Under the pieces are notes generated by a model. That model did not search any database, had not been told where the DNA came from, and saw only the letters and a program-made list of their open reading frames with translations. Shown here piece by piece: positions 29,033-37,811 of a stretch of 64,000 nucleotides of DNA (position 1 is the first letter of the stretch; every line of letters starts with the position of its first letter). The translations under genes were made by a program, and so were the position numbers. The stretch is from an alpha proteobacterium U9-1i (GTDB lineage: Bacteria > Pseudomonadota > Alphaproteobacteria > Caulobacterales > Aquidulcibacteraceae): contig BBSY01000003.1 in the NCBI GenBank assembly GCA_000974665.1, forward strand, positions 620,001 to 684,000. The letters are read 5' to 3'.

Positions 29033-32000
29033 TTAAATCACTCTTTCCACGCCGCGCGCCGCTTTGATGGCGGCACGAGCCGCCGGGCTGGCGGGCGCCA
29101 AGCGCTTGGTGTTGAGTTCGATTTCGCGGCCATCCTTGAGCTTCAGCACCAGCCGCAGCGGCCGCGACTCGCCGACATTCGCGGGAGGCAGCGCGGATAA
29201 CGTCTTCGCGAGCAACTCCAGCGGCGCGCCTTCCTTCAGCACGATGCGCAAATCCTCCACCGTTCGCGCCTCGGCAGCCTCGACCGGTTCGAACGTGTCG
29301 GCGGAAAGCTTCAAATCGCCATCGCGCCAGCGCACACGGCCCCGAAAAACCACCGCCTTGCCTACTTCCAAACGCTCGCGCGCGCCGGCGACGTTCTCGG
29401 GCATGATCATCGCTTCGTAGTCGCCGCTCGGATCGGAAAGCGAGACAAAGGCGAGCGTCCCGCCTGACATCGCTGGACGATACTGGACCCGCCGCACGAC
29501 CCCGGCCATCGGATACATCCGTATCTCGTGGACCTCGCCCTCTTCCAAAATGTCGAGGTAGGTTTTGTAGCGTTCGCCCGCGTCTGTGTAGAACGCCGTG
29601 AGCGGATGGCCCGACAGATAAAAGCCTACGCTCTCGCGCTCGGCGTCGAGCCGATCCTGGCCGGACCAGGAGGGTGCCTTCGGAAACGCCGGGCGCGCGC
29701 TTGGTTCTTCGGCCCCGAACAAGCTCGTCTGCGCGCTCGCGCGTTCTTCGGCAACGCGTTGCGCATGAGCCGCGATGACGTCGCACGCCGCGAGCGCGCG
29801 GGCGCGGTCGGGTTCTAACGGATCGAACGCGCCGGATTTGGCGAGGTTCTCTAGCTGGCGCTTGTTGATCGATTTGGGATCGACACGCTCCGCAAAATCG
29901 TAAAGCGCCTTGAACTTCCCGCGCGCGCTCCGTTCCGCGACCAACGTTTCCATCGCCGCCAAACCGACATTGCGCACGGCGCCGAGCGCGTAGCGGACGG
30001 CCACGCCCTCCTCGGTTGGTTCGACGCTGAAATCCGCCTGCGAATAATTGATGTCAGGCGGAAGCACTTTAACGCCGATGCGGCGCGCATCCTGGTGAAA
30101 ACTAGCGAGCTTGTCCGAGTTCGAAAGATCGAGGCTCATCGAAGCGGCCAGAAAATCCACCGGGAAATGCGTTTTAATGTAAGCGGTGTGATAGGCGATC
30201 ACCGCGTAGGCGGCGGCGTGCGACTTGTTAAAGCCGTAACCGGCAAACTCTTCCACCAGATCGAAGATGTGCGACGCGAGATTTTCGTTCACGTCGCGCG
30301 CCTTCGCGCCATCGATGAAGCGTGTTTTTTGCGCCGCCATTTCCTCGGGCTTCTTCTTGCCCATGGCGCGGCGCAACAGATCGGCCTCGCCGAGCGAATA
30401 GCCCGACAGGATTTGTGCGATCTGCATGACTTGTTCTTGGTAGACGATGACGCCGTAAGTCTCTTCAAGCACCGGCTTCAGCAGTGGATGCAGATAGTCG
30501 GGCTGTTCGCGCCCATGCTTCACGTTGGCAAATAGGTCGATGTTCTTCATCGGACCAGGCCGATAGAGCGAAATCAGCGCGATGACGTCTTCCAGGTTCG
30601 TCGGCTTCACTTTGCGCAGCGTGTCGCGCATGCCCTGGCCTTCAAGCTGGAACACGCCAAACGTCAGGCCTGATTGCATGAGTTTGTAGGTGGCCTCGTC
30701 GTCGTAGGCGGTGTCTTCCAAGTCGATCGTCTCGCCACGCGCACGAATGAATTTTACGGCTCGATCAATCACGTCAAGCGTTTTGAGGCCGAGGAAGTCG
30801 AACTTCACCAGGCCGGCGGATTCGACCCATTTCATATTGAATTGCGTCGCCGGCATATCCGAGCGCGGGTCGCGGTAGAGCGCGACCAATTCCTGCAAGG
30901 GGCGGTCGGCGATCACAACGCCGGCCGCGTGCGTGGAAGCGTTGCGGTAAAGCCCCTCCAACTCCAACGCCACATTCAGGAGAGCGCTGACTTCCGCCTC
31001 CTCTGTGCGCGCTTGTTTCAATTTCGGCTCAAGCTCGATTGCCTCGGCGAGCGTCACCGGATTGGCGGGGTTCGCCGGCACCAACTTGGCGAGGCGGTCC
31101 ACCTGACCGAACGGGAGCTGCATGACGCGCCCGACATCGCGTAGAACCGCGCGCGCTTGCAGCGTGCCGAAGGTGATGATCTGGGCCACACGGTCTGCGC
31201 CGTATTTGTTCTTCACGTACTCGATGACTTCGCCGCGTCGTTCCTGGCAGAAATCGATGTCGAAGTCCGGCATCGAAACGCGTTCTGGATTGAGGAAGCG
31301 TTCGAACAGTAGATTGAAGCGTAGCGGATCAAGGTCGGTAATGGTGAGCGCGTAAGCCACGAGGGAGCCAGCGCCCGAACCGCGGCCCGGACCCACGGGA
31401 ATGTCGTTCGCCTTGGCCCATTTGATGAAATCCGCGACGATCAAGAAATAGCCGGGGAACTTCATCTGCGTGATGATCTTCACCTCGTACTCGAGGCGCT
31501 TCCAGTATTCCTCTTCTGGCGCCGCGAGACGATCGCCCAACGCCTTGAGCCGCGCTTTCAAGCCTGCTTCGGCTTGGGCTTTCAATTCCGCCGGCTCGTC
31601 ACGCCCGCGCTTTGTGTCGAATTCCGGTAGGATCGGGCTACGCTTCTCGACGCGATAGAAGCAGCGCCGCGCGATCTCACTTGTGTTGGCGATCGCCTCC
31701 GGAAGGTCAGCGAACAACGCCTCCATTTCGGCGGCGCTCTTGAAATAGTGCTCGGCGGTGACGCGCGGGCGATCCTCTTCGCCTAGATAAGACGAAGCGG
31801 CGATGCACATGAGGGCGTCGTGCGGCCCGTGATCGGCGCGTGCAACAAAGCGGATGTCGTTCGTAGCAACCAGCGGCAACCCCAGCTCGTAGGCCAAATC
31901 CACAAGCACGCCTTCAGTGTCCGCCTCGATACGCTCACCGTGGCGGTGCAGCTCAACGTACAAGCGATCACCGAACGCTTCCGCCAGCTGCTGAAGCAGA

Positions 32001-32449
32001 GCACGCGCATCTTCGATGCGGCCCGTTTCGATCAGCGCAGCCAGCGGCCCCGCGCCGCCGCCAGTCAGCGCGATCAGGTCCCTGTTGGTGGAGAGCACGC
32101 GGTCAAGTGTGACGTGCGACGCTTCGTTCGCGGGGACGTCGAGAAACGCCGCGCTCGAAAGCTGCATCAGGTTTGCATAACCTTCGGCGCTTTGCGCAAA
32201 CAGAGCGAGCGTGCCAGCGACGCCGTTCTCACCCTTCACGTCCAACGCGCAGCCGACGATCGGCTGCACGCCGGCCTTTGCGAACTCCTCCGAGAATTCG
32301 AGCGCGCCGAACAAATTGTTGGCGTCGGCCAACCCAAGCGCCGGCATGCCGTGCTTTGCCGCTAGCTTCGCTAAATCCTCCACGTGGAGGGTAGATTGCA
32401 GCAGCGAATAAGCCGAGCGGGCGCGGAGGTGAATAAAGGGCTGGGCCAT
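29033..32449 (-). CDS. dnaE: DNA polymerase III alpha subunit
   Basis: DnaE1 (1138 residues) is the replicative polymerase. The PHP domain begins with FIHLRARSAYSLLQST; the polymerase palm carries the catalytic acidic residues in MPDFDIDFCQERRGEVI, after GPGRGSGAGSLVAY. The helix-hairpin-helix region and C-terminal OB fold (VVRRVQYRPAMSGGTLAFVS) follow. Some PHP metal-binding residues may be altered; I did not trace them all. The start ATG at 32449 begins the canonical N terminus MAQPFIHL; the 19 extra codons of open frame upstream are not family-like. It follows lolD by 77 bases, as in many alphaproteobacteria. Confidence 0.97.
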   Translation of the reverse strand: MAQPFIHLRARSAYSLLQSTLHVEDLAKLAAKHGMPALGLADANNLFGALEFSEEFAKAGVQPIVGCALDVKGENGVAGTLALFAQSAEGYANLMQLSSAAFLDVPANEASHVTLDRVLSTNRDLIALTGGGAGPLAALIETGRIEDARALLQQLAEAFGDRLYVELHRHGERIEADTEGVLVDLAYELGLPLVATNDIRFVARADHGPHDALMCIAASSYLGEEDRPRVTAEHYFKSAAEMEALFADLPEAIANTSEIARRCFYRVEKRSPILPEFDTKRGRDEPAELKAQAEAGLKARLKALGDRLAAPEEEYWKRLEYEVKIITQMKFPGYFLIVADFIKWAKANDIPVGPGRGSGAGSLVAYALTITDLDPLRFNLLFERFLNPERVSMPDFDIDFCQERRGEVIEYVKNKYGADRVAQIITFGTLQARAVLRDVGRVMQLPFGQVDRLAKLVPANPANPVTLAEAIELEPKLKQARTEEAEVSALLNVALELEGLYRNASTHAAGVVIADRPLQELVALYRDPRSDMPATQFNMKWVESAGLVKFDFLGLKTLDVIDRAVKFIRARGETIDLEDTAYDDEATYKLMQSGLTFGVFQLEGQGMRDTLRKVKPTNLEDVIALISLYRPGPMKNIDLFANVKHGREQPDYLHPLLKPVLEETYGVIVYQEQVMQIAQILSGYSLGEADLLRRAMGKKKPEEMAAQKTRFIDGAKARDVNENLASHIFDLVEEFAGYGFNKSHAAAYAVIAYHTAYIKTHFPVDFLAASMSLDLSNSDKLASFHQDARRIGVKVLPPDINYSQADFSVEPTEEGVAVRYALGAVRNVGLAAMETLVAERSARGKFKALYDFAERVDPKSINKRQLENLAKSGAFDPLEPDRARALAACDVIAAHAQRVAEERASAQTSLFGAEEPSARPAFPKAPSWSGQDRLDAERESVGFYLSGHPLTAFYTDAGERYKTYLDILEEGEVHEIRMYPMAGVVRRVQYRPAMSGGTLAFVSLSDPSGDYEAMIMPENVAGARERLEVGKAVVFRGRVRWRDGDLKLSADTFEPVEAAEARTVEDLRIVLKEGAPLELLAKTLSALPPANVGESRPLRLVLKLKDGREIELNTKRLAPASPAARAAIKAARGVERVI

Positions 32450-32526
32450 GTGATTCGGAGTGTAGGCCACGCCCGCCCCGTCGTCATTCCAGCCGCGCCG
32501 TGGCACTAACTCCCCGCAATCGGACC

Positions 32527-33210
32527 CTAGTTCCGCTGCACCAGCTTGCCGTGGTCGAGCGTCATTACTCGGTCCATGTATTTGGTGAGCTCAAGATTGT
32601 GCGTGGCGATCAGGGCGGCGACGCCTTGTTTGCGGGCGAGGTCGGAGAGCGCGGCGAACACTGCCGTGGAGGTGTCCGGGTCGAGATTGCCTGTGGGCTC
32701 GTCCGCGAGGATGAGCACCGGCTTGTTGATCATGGCGCGCGCCATCGCCACGCGCTGCTGTTCGCCGCCAGAGAGCTGCGCGGGTTGATGATGAATGCGC
32801 TGTTCGAGCCCCATGAGTTTGAGCAGGCGCTTGGCTTCCTCGGTGCATTCGCGCCGGGGGCGCCCGGCGATGAGCGCGGGCAGCGCGACGTTGTCGAGAG
32901 CATCGAACTCAGGCAGCAAATGGTGGAACTGGTAGACGAAGCCAATCTTGAGCCGGCGCAATTCCGTGCGTGCGTCGTCTGATTGCTCCCACGCCGGCAC
33001 GCCGCCGATGCGCACATCGCCACCCGACGGCTCTTCCAGCAAACCAGCCGCATGCAGCAAGGACGATTTGCCTGATCCAGAGGGGCCGACGAGGCCGACG
33101 ATCTCGCCCGGCATGATGTCGAGATCGACGCCGTTCAGAACCGTCAACTCACCGGAACCCGATTGAAATCGGCGCTCCACGCCCCGCAAGGAAAGCACTG
33201 CCTCACTCAT
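32527..33210 (-). CDS. lolD: Lipoprotein-releasing ABC transporter ATPase
   Basis: LolD (227 residues) powers extraction of outer-membrane lipoproteins from the inner membrane to the carrier LolA. Walker A is GLVGPSGSGKSSLLHAAGLL (residues about 35-54), the ABC signature LSGGEQQRVAMARAM, and Walker B VLILADEPTGNLDP. The LolD-type segment FQFHHLLPEFDALDN-like (here YQFHHLLPEFDALDNVALP) is present. It overlaps the lolC stop by eight bases, so the two are one transporter. Confidence 0.95.
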   Translation of the reverse strand: MSEAVLSLRGVERRFQSGSGELTVLNGVDLDIMPGEIVGLVGPSGSGKSSLLHAAGLLEEPSGGDVRIGGVPAWEQSDDARTELRRLKIGFVYQFHHLLPEFDALDNVALPALIAGRPRRECTEEAKRLLKLMGLEQRIHHQPAQLSGGEQQRVAMARAMINKPVLILADEPTGNLDPDTSTAVFAALSDLARKQGVAALIATHNLELTKYMDRVMTLDHGKLVQRN

Positions 33211-34474
33211 AGCGCAGCGCCTCCACTGGATCGAACCGGGACGCCCAGAGCGACGTGATCAGCGTCGACGCAAACGTCACAAGAATGGTGAAGAACGAGA
33301 TCATCGCCACCTCACCCCACTCCACACGCGCCGGCAGCGTTTCAAGCGAGTAAACCGTGCCTGGAAACACGTCGAAGCCTGTAGTCGCGGAGATGAAGTT
33401 CTGAATGGGCTCGATGAACAGGCAAAAGCTCACGCCCAGCACGAGACCAAGTGTCAGCCCCAGAAGGCCCAGGCTCGCGCTTGCCATGAAGAACACGCGC
33501 ACAATCGAACCTTTCGTGGCGCCGATGGTGCGCAGAATGGCGATGTCGCGGCTCTTGTTCTTCACCAGCATGATGAGGCCGGTGACGATGTTGAGAGCGG
33601 AGATCGCCACGAGGATCATGAGGATTAAGCGCATCACGTTGCGCTCCACCACCAGGGCGTCGGAGAGGCCTTGCGAACGGCCTTTCCAGTCCGTGATTGT
33701 GAGGTCTGGCCCGAGCGCATCGCGCAAGGCCAGCATGGTGGCGAAACTGTTGTCGGGATCGTTGGTGCGGATTTCCAGTTCGTCGACGCTTTCGCCGCGA
33801 TTGAACAAAATCTGCGCTTGCTCGAGGGGCATGTAGATCAAGCCGGAATCGAACTCCGCCATGCCAACGCTGAAAACGCCGCCAACGAGAAACGCTTTGC
33901 GCCTCGGCGTGAGGCCAAATGGCGTCGCGGCGCCCTGAGGAGAAATCACCGAGACGGCCATGTTCTCAACCACGCCGAGGCTGGCGGCGAGCCGATCGCC
34001 GATGATGATCGACGGCGATTCCACGCCTTCGAACCCCGCTAGCGATCCACCAGGCCGGATGGTGCTCGACACCATGGTGAGCGCCTCGAAGTCCGCGCGC
34101 GACACGCCGCGAACGATAACGCCCGTGGCCAACCCTTCTGACGTGGCCAGCGCCTGTGCATTTATTGTGCGCGCCACTTGCGTGACGCCCTGAACCGCTG
34201 CGGCGCGGCGCGCGGCCTCCTCCACCGTTTCCGGCGGCAGGCCGCGCACATCGATGAACACGTGGCCGTTCACGCCGAGGATGCGCGAAAGCAATGTTTC
34301 GCGAAACCCGTTCATCACTGACATAGTGACGATCAGCGCGAACACCGCGAGCGAGATGGCGACCACGGAAATGACGGAAATCAACGCCACGCCGCCATGC
34401 TGGCGTTTGGCGCGAAGGTAGCGGCCCGCGAGCATACGCTCGAAGAGGCCAAACGGCTGCGAACGTGTCGCCAT
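33203..34474 (-). CDS. lolC: Lipoprotein-releasing system permease (LolC/E family, single gene)
   Basis: A 423-residue FtsX-like permease with one N-terminal helix (VALISVISVVAISLAVFALI), a periplasmic MacB-like domain of about 220 residues (GVNGHVFIDVRG onward) and three C-terminal helices. Only one permease gene accompanies lolD here, suggesting a homodimer that does the work of both LolC and LolE, as in the LolF arrangement of many non-gammaproteobacteria. The start ATG at 34474 shares one base with the proS stop. The frame is open far upstream across proS, but this has no family similarity and is a GC-rich shadow. Confidence 0.93.
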   Translation of the reverse strand: MATRSQPFGLFERMLAGRYLRAKRQHGGVALISVISVVAISLAVFALIVTMSVMNGFRETLLSRILGVNGHVFIDVRGLPPETVEEAARRAAAVQGVTQVARTINAQALATSEGLATGVIVRGVSRADFEALTMVSSTIRPGGSLAGFEGVESPSIIIGDRLAASLGVVENMAVSVISPQGAATPFGLTPRRKAFLVGGVFSVGMAEFDSGLIYMPLEQAQILFNRGESVDELEIRTNDPDNSFATMLALRDALGPDLTITDWKGRSQGLSDALVVERNVMRLILMILVAISALNIVTGLIMLVKNKSRDIAILRTIGATKGSIVRVFFMASASLGLLGLTLGLVLGVSFCLFIEPIQNFISATTGFDVFPGTVYSLETLPARVEWGEVAMISFFTILVTFASTLITSLWASRFDPVEALRYE

Positions 34475-36003
34475 CAATAAGCCCGCGCGATCAAAATTTC
34501 CTCCACCGCCGGACGGCCGGTGAAGATGCAAGCGCCGTAGCTGGAAGGTTGCGTGAGCGGCGCGTTGCGCATGGTGAGTTTCAACGCCTTCAAACGTTCG
34601 CCGACCTTTTCCAGTTCCGACCCGGTGGGACGCGCCCAATGAACCTTTGCCCAGCCTTTGAAGCCGGCATCCTCGTCCGTCCCGTAATACGCTTCGATGT
34701 CCGCGAAGGTTTTCAGGTCGTCGCGGATATTGCTGTAGGTGCGGGCCTTGGCTTCCTCGAACAGCTCGCGTTGCGCGGCTTCGAGCATTGACGCGGCCTG
34801 ACCGACGAACTCGTCCTTGGACAAGGCGTGTGTCTTGATCTTGTCGCCGTCGCGCAACGCGTTGCGCATCAAGAAACTGACCTGCCCGTTGGCGGCGTCG
34901 CGTGGGCCGATCTCGCAGATCAAAGGCGCGCCACGACGCACCCAGTCCCAGCGTTTGTCGGTGGGCTTGGCGTCCTTTAGATCGATATGCGCCCGCACCG
35001 GCGCACCGAAGGCGCTGAGCTTGTTCAACTGCTCCGCGAGCGCCGCGCAATACGCTTTCAGCTCGCCATCCTCCGGCTTGCCGCGCAGCATCGGCACGAT
35101 GACGATCTGCTTCGGCGCGGCGGCGGGCGGCGTTTTCAGGCCGTCGTCGTCGCCGTGCGTCATGATCACGCCGCCGATCATGCGCGTGGACATGCCCCAG
35201 CTCGTGGTGTGCGCGAGCGAGAGACCGCCCTCCTTGTTCTGATAGCGGATGTTTTGCGCTTCGGCGAAATGCGTGCCGAGATAGTGCGAGGTGCCGGCTT
35301 GCAGCGCCTTGCCATCTTGCATCATCGCTTCGATTGAGAACGTGGACACAGCGCCGGGGAAGCGCTCGTTCTCCGGCTTTTCGCCGGCGATCACCGGCAG
35401 CGCCAGGAAGTCCTCTGCGAAGCTCCGATACATTTCGAGAGCGCGCATTGTTTCTTCGCGCGCATCGGCCTCGTTGGCATGGGCGGTGTGGCCCTCCTGC
35501 CAAAGAAACTCCGCCGTGCGCAGGAACATTCGCGTACGCATTTCCCAGCGAACGACGTTGGCCCATTGGTTCATCAGCAGCGGCAGGTCGCGGTACGATT
35601 TGATCCAACGGCTGAACGCGTCGCCTATGATCGTCTCCGACGTCGGCCGCAGCACCATCGGCTCGATCAGCTCCGATTCCGGATCAGGCTTCAGCGCGCC
35701 ATTGATGTTCTTCAGCCGATGATGGGTGACGATCGCCATTTCCTTGGCGAAGCCCTCTACGTGCTCGGCCTCCTTGGCGATGAAAGAGAGCGGGATCATC
35801 AGCGGGAAATAATAGTTCTCGCAGCCGGCGGCTTTGATGCGCCGGTCAAGCTCATGCTGAATCGCTTCCCAGAGCCCGAAGCCCCAGGGCTTGATGATCA
35901 TGCACCCGCGCGTCGGCGACAGCTCCGCCAAGTCCGCGTCACGGACAATGGTCTGGTACCACTCGGGAAAATCTTGGGCGCGCGTGACCCTAAGCGCATG
36001 CAT
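34474..36003 (-). CDS. proS: Prolyl-tRNA synthetase, archaeal/eukaryotic type
   Basis: A class II synthetase (509 residues) charging tRNA-Pro. It is clearly of the archaeal/eukaryotic type: PEWYQTIVRDADLAELSPTRG at the start (in pieces), AKEAEHVEGFAKEMAIVTH, LRPTSETIIGDAFSRWI, NVVRWEMRTRMFLRTAEFLW, TSHYLGTHFAEAQNI and HTTSWGMSTRMIGG all match that clade, including Thermus ProRS, and the protein ends in the conserved Tyr (IARAY). The bacterial-type motifs (LPLGHRVL, REFLMKDAYSF) expected in alphaproteobacteria are missing. The C-terminal zinc-binding cysteines of some members are also missing. It nevertheless sits in the standard proS-lolC-lolD-dnaE slot, implying replacement in place. Confidence 0.95.
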   Translation of the reverse strand: MHALRVTRAQDFPEWYQTIVRDADLAELSPTRGCMIIKPWGFGLWEAIQHELDRRIKAAGCENYYFPLMIPLSFIAKEAEHVEGFAKEMAIVTHHRLKNINGALKPDPESELIEPMVLRPTSETIIGDAFSRWIKSYRDLPLLMNQWANVVRWEMRTRMFLRTAEFLWQEGHTAHANEADAREETMRALEMYRSFAEDFLALPVIAGEKPENERFPGAVSTFSIEAMMQDGKALQAGTSHYLGTHFAEAQNIRYQNKEGGLSLAHTTSWGMSTRMIGGVIMTHGDDDGLKTPPAAAPKQIVIVPMLRGKPEDGELKAYCAALAEQLNKLSAFGAPVRAHIDLKDAKPTDKRWDWVRRGAPLICEIGPRDAANGQVSFLMRNALRDGDKIKTHALSKDEFVGQAASMLEAAQRELFEEAKARTYSNIRDDLKTFADIEAYYGTDEDAGFKGWAKVHWARPTGSELEKVGERLKALKLTMRNAPLTQPSSYGACIFTGRPAVEEILIARAY

Positions 36004-36067
36004 ACGTACGTGTTCCTTGAATTGAGCCCGCCCTGATAGACCGCGCCGTCGCCTCGAACAATGCGCC

Positions 36068-36766
36068 CTAAGGGTCGCGCCGGGGCGGCCGCCCCAACGT
36101 TTTCCGCCATTTCGCCCTAAGCGCGCTTGGGCGCTCGGGATAACGCTCGTCCAGGAATTCTGCGGCGAGAATGCGGTCCATGCGGAAATGCCGGAAATCG
36201 CGGCGGAGTTCGCACCAGGCGATCAGCAGCCGCACCGTCTCGTGATAACCGATGGCGATGGGCCAGATCGTGCGTTCGGTGGCCCTACTCTGCTCGTCGG
36301 AATAACGCATGGCGAGCTTCCGGCCGGCGTGGATTTGCGCGCGGAGTTCCGCCACATCGATGGCGTCCTCCGCCCCCGGCCGCCCTGGCGGCATGCCGCT
36401 GGCTGGGTCAACGACCAACGGCCTGAGGCGTTCAGGAACGGCCGCGGAAAGCTTGGCCAGAAAGTCCTGCGCCGCCTCCGCCAGAACAGGATCGGTGCGG
36501 GTTGAGACCCATTTCGCACCTAGAACGGCAGCCTCGATCTCGTCTGGCGTGAGCATCAGAGGCGGCAGGTCGAACCCCTGCTCCAACACGTAGCCCGCCC
36601 CGGCCTCACCCCGGATCGGCACCCGCTGGCCGATCAAAGCTGCAATGTCCCGGTAAACGGACCGTTTTGAGGTTTCGAGCTCAACCGCGATGGCCTCGGC
36701 CGTTACCGGCGTCCGGGCCCGGCGCAGGATCTGGATGATCTGAAACAGCCTGTCCGCCCGTCGCAT
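36068..36766 (-). CDS. YafY/DeoR-like transcriptional regulator with WYL domain
   Basis: A 232-residue regulator. The N-terminal winged helix (MRRADRLFQIIQILRRARTP, with ELETSKRSVYRDIAALIGQ as recognition region) is of the HTH_11 type. A WYL-like domain follows (about residues 135-200: LAMRYSDEQ, IWPIAIGYHETVRLLIAWCE, FRHFRMDRI). WYL regulators respond to small ligands or nucleic acid. I start it at the ATG at 36766; the earlier in-frame codon at 36799 would lie inside the putative operator. It is divergent from the GST-like gene with an 84-base shared gap carrying an inverted repeat, so it likely regulates that gene and itself. Confidence 0.85.
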   Translation of the reverse strand: MRRADRLFQIIQILRRARTPVTAEAIAVELETSKRSVYRDIAALIGQRVPIRGEAGAGYVLEQGFDLPPLMLTPDEIEAAVLGAKWVSTRTDPVLAEAAQDFLAKLSAAVPERLRPLVVDPASGMPPGRPGAEDAIDVAELRAQIHAGRKLAMRYSDEQSRATERTIWPIAIGYHETVRLLIAWCELRRDFRHFRMDRILAAEFLDERYPERPSALRAKWRKTLGRPPRRDP

Positions 36767-36787
36767 TTCCAACCTTACCGTGCTCGA

Positions 36788-36838
36788 TGCTGACAGCATG
36801 GTGGCAGCAGCTCCGGAATAGGCAAGAGCCTGTCAGCA
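36788..36838. promoter_or_regulatory. Inverted repeat, candidate operator of the WYL regulator
   Basis: TGCTGACA (36788-36795) is repeated inverted as TGTCAGCA (36831-36838), and the first copy continues as the near-palindrome TGCTGACAGCA. Both copies lie in the 84-base divergent gap between the regulator and the GST-like gene; the second copy partly abuts the ribosome site (AGGAG) of the latter. Confidence 0.4.
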
Positions 36839-36850
36839 GGAGATGCGCCC

Positions 36851-37594
36851 ATGATCGTTCTTTACGGCAGCCACCCGGGTTTTGGACTCCCGGAAGTCAG
36901 CCCCTATGTCACCAAGACTGAGGTGCAGTTCAAAATGGCGGGCGTCGCCTATCGCAAACAGCCGGCCGCGCCGAACCAATCGCCCAAAGGCCAAGTGCCG
37001 TTCATCGACGACGGCGGCGACATCATCGCCGACTCCACCTTCATCCGCGCGCACATCGAGCGGAAGTTCGGAATCGATCTCGATGACGGCCTAACGTCAC
37101 TGCAACGCGCGCAAGCGTGGGCGTTCGAGCGTATGCTGGAGAACCAGTTCGGCTGGGCTATGGCGCACGCGCGCTGGATCATCTCGGAAAACTTTGAAAA
37201 GGGTCCGGCGCATTTCTTCGACGCCGCGCCGCCAGAAATGCGCGAACAGATGCGCGCGGACGTTCGCGTGCGCGTTGCCGATTCGTTGCGCGCGAATGGC
37301 GTTGGCCGGCACACGCCGGAAGAAATTCTGATGCTTGCCGATCGCTCCCTGCAGGCGCTTTCTGAATTGTCGGGCGACAAGCCCTTCTTGTTCGGCGATC
37401 GCCCCGCCGGCGTCGATGCAACGGCGTTTGCGTTGTTGGCGGCGGTGATGACGCCCTTCTTCAATTCGCCGCTGCACAAGCGCGCTTGCGAATATCCGAG
37501 CCTCGTCGCTTACGTCGATCGCATTATGCAGCTCTACTATCCCGAGCACCCATGGGCGCTGCGCTCAGGGGCGCATGTTGAACAGGTCGGTTGA
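36851..37594 (+). CDS. Glutathione S-transferase-like protein (FAX/metaxin-like)
   Basis: A 247-residue soluble protein with an N-terminal thioredoxin-like half (MIVLYGSHPGFGLPEVSPYV, KGQVPFIDDGGDIIADSTFI; the cis-Pro motif QVPF is at about residues 51-54) and a C-terminal helical GST domain (KPFLFGDRPAGVDATAFALL). Similar GST_N_4/GST_C_6 proteins are common in Proteobacteria; substrates are generally unknown. A good ribosome site (AGGAGA) lies seven bases before the ATG. Its expression is probably controlled by the divergent WYL regulator. The pair separates DUF1467 from proS, which are adjacent in many alphaproteobacteria. The 3' end overlaps the converging DUF1467 gene by 30 bases. Confidence 0.82.
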   Translation: MIVLYGSHPGFGLPEVSPYVTKTEVQFKMAGVAYRKQPAAPNQSPKGQVPFIDDGGDIIADSTFIRAHIERKFGIDLDDGLTSLQRAQAWAFERMLENQFGWAMAHARWIISENFEKGPAHFFDAAPPEMREQMRADVRVRVADSLRANGVGRHTPEEILMLADRSLQALSELSGDKPFLFGDRPAGVDATAFALLAAVMTPFFNSPLHKRACEYPSLVAYVDRIMQLYYPEHPWALRSGAHVEQVG

Positions 37595-37810
37595 GACGCC
37601 CCAAGCAACGACGACCCACAACACCGCCGCAATCCCCGCCGCCCAAAGCGCTTTCTTGCCCAAGCTCGGCGCTTTGGGCGCGCCGCGGTCCGATCCCGCG
37701 GGCGGGGCCTCATCGGCTTCGTGGAAGCTCTGCGCGCCCACAGGCAGCATCATGAAGAACGAGAGCCACCACAGGATGATGTAGATCGCGGCGCCAAGCA
37801 GCGGGCCCAT
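37565..37810 (-). CDS. Small membrane protein, DUF1467 family
   Basis: An 81-residue protein with two membrane helices (AAIYIILWWLSFFMMLPVG and ALWAAGIAAVLWVVVAWGV) joined by a Pro/Ala-rich loop. Sequence style and position directly after mce are those of the DUF1467 family, a conserved alphaproteobacterial protein of unknown function. It starts one base after the mce stop. Confidence 0.85.
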   Translation of the reverse strand: MGPLLGAAIYIILWWLSFFMMLPVGAQSFHEADEAPPAGSDRGAPKAPSLGKKALWAAGIAAVLWVVVAWGVSTDLFNMRP

Positions 37811-37811
37811 C

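Noticed and set aside
28476-29786. A 436-codon minus-strand open frame across the acyltransferase/dnaE junction
   Set aside because: Arg-rich, low-complexity translation that overlaps two well-supported genes in another frame; typical GC-rich shadow.
34475-35608. Extension of the lolC frame upstream through proS
   Set aside because: The open frame has no similarity to LolC; the family N terminus begins at the ATG at 34474, and proS is convincing on the same strand.
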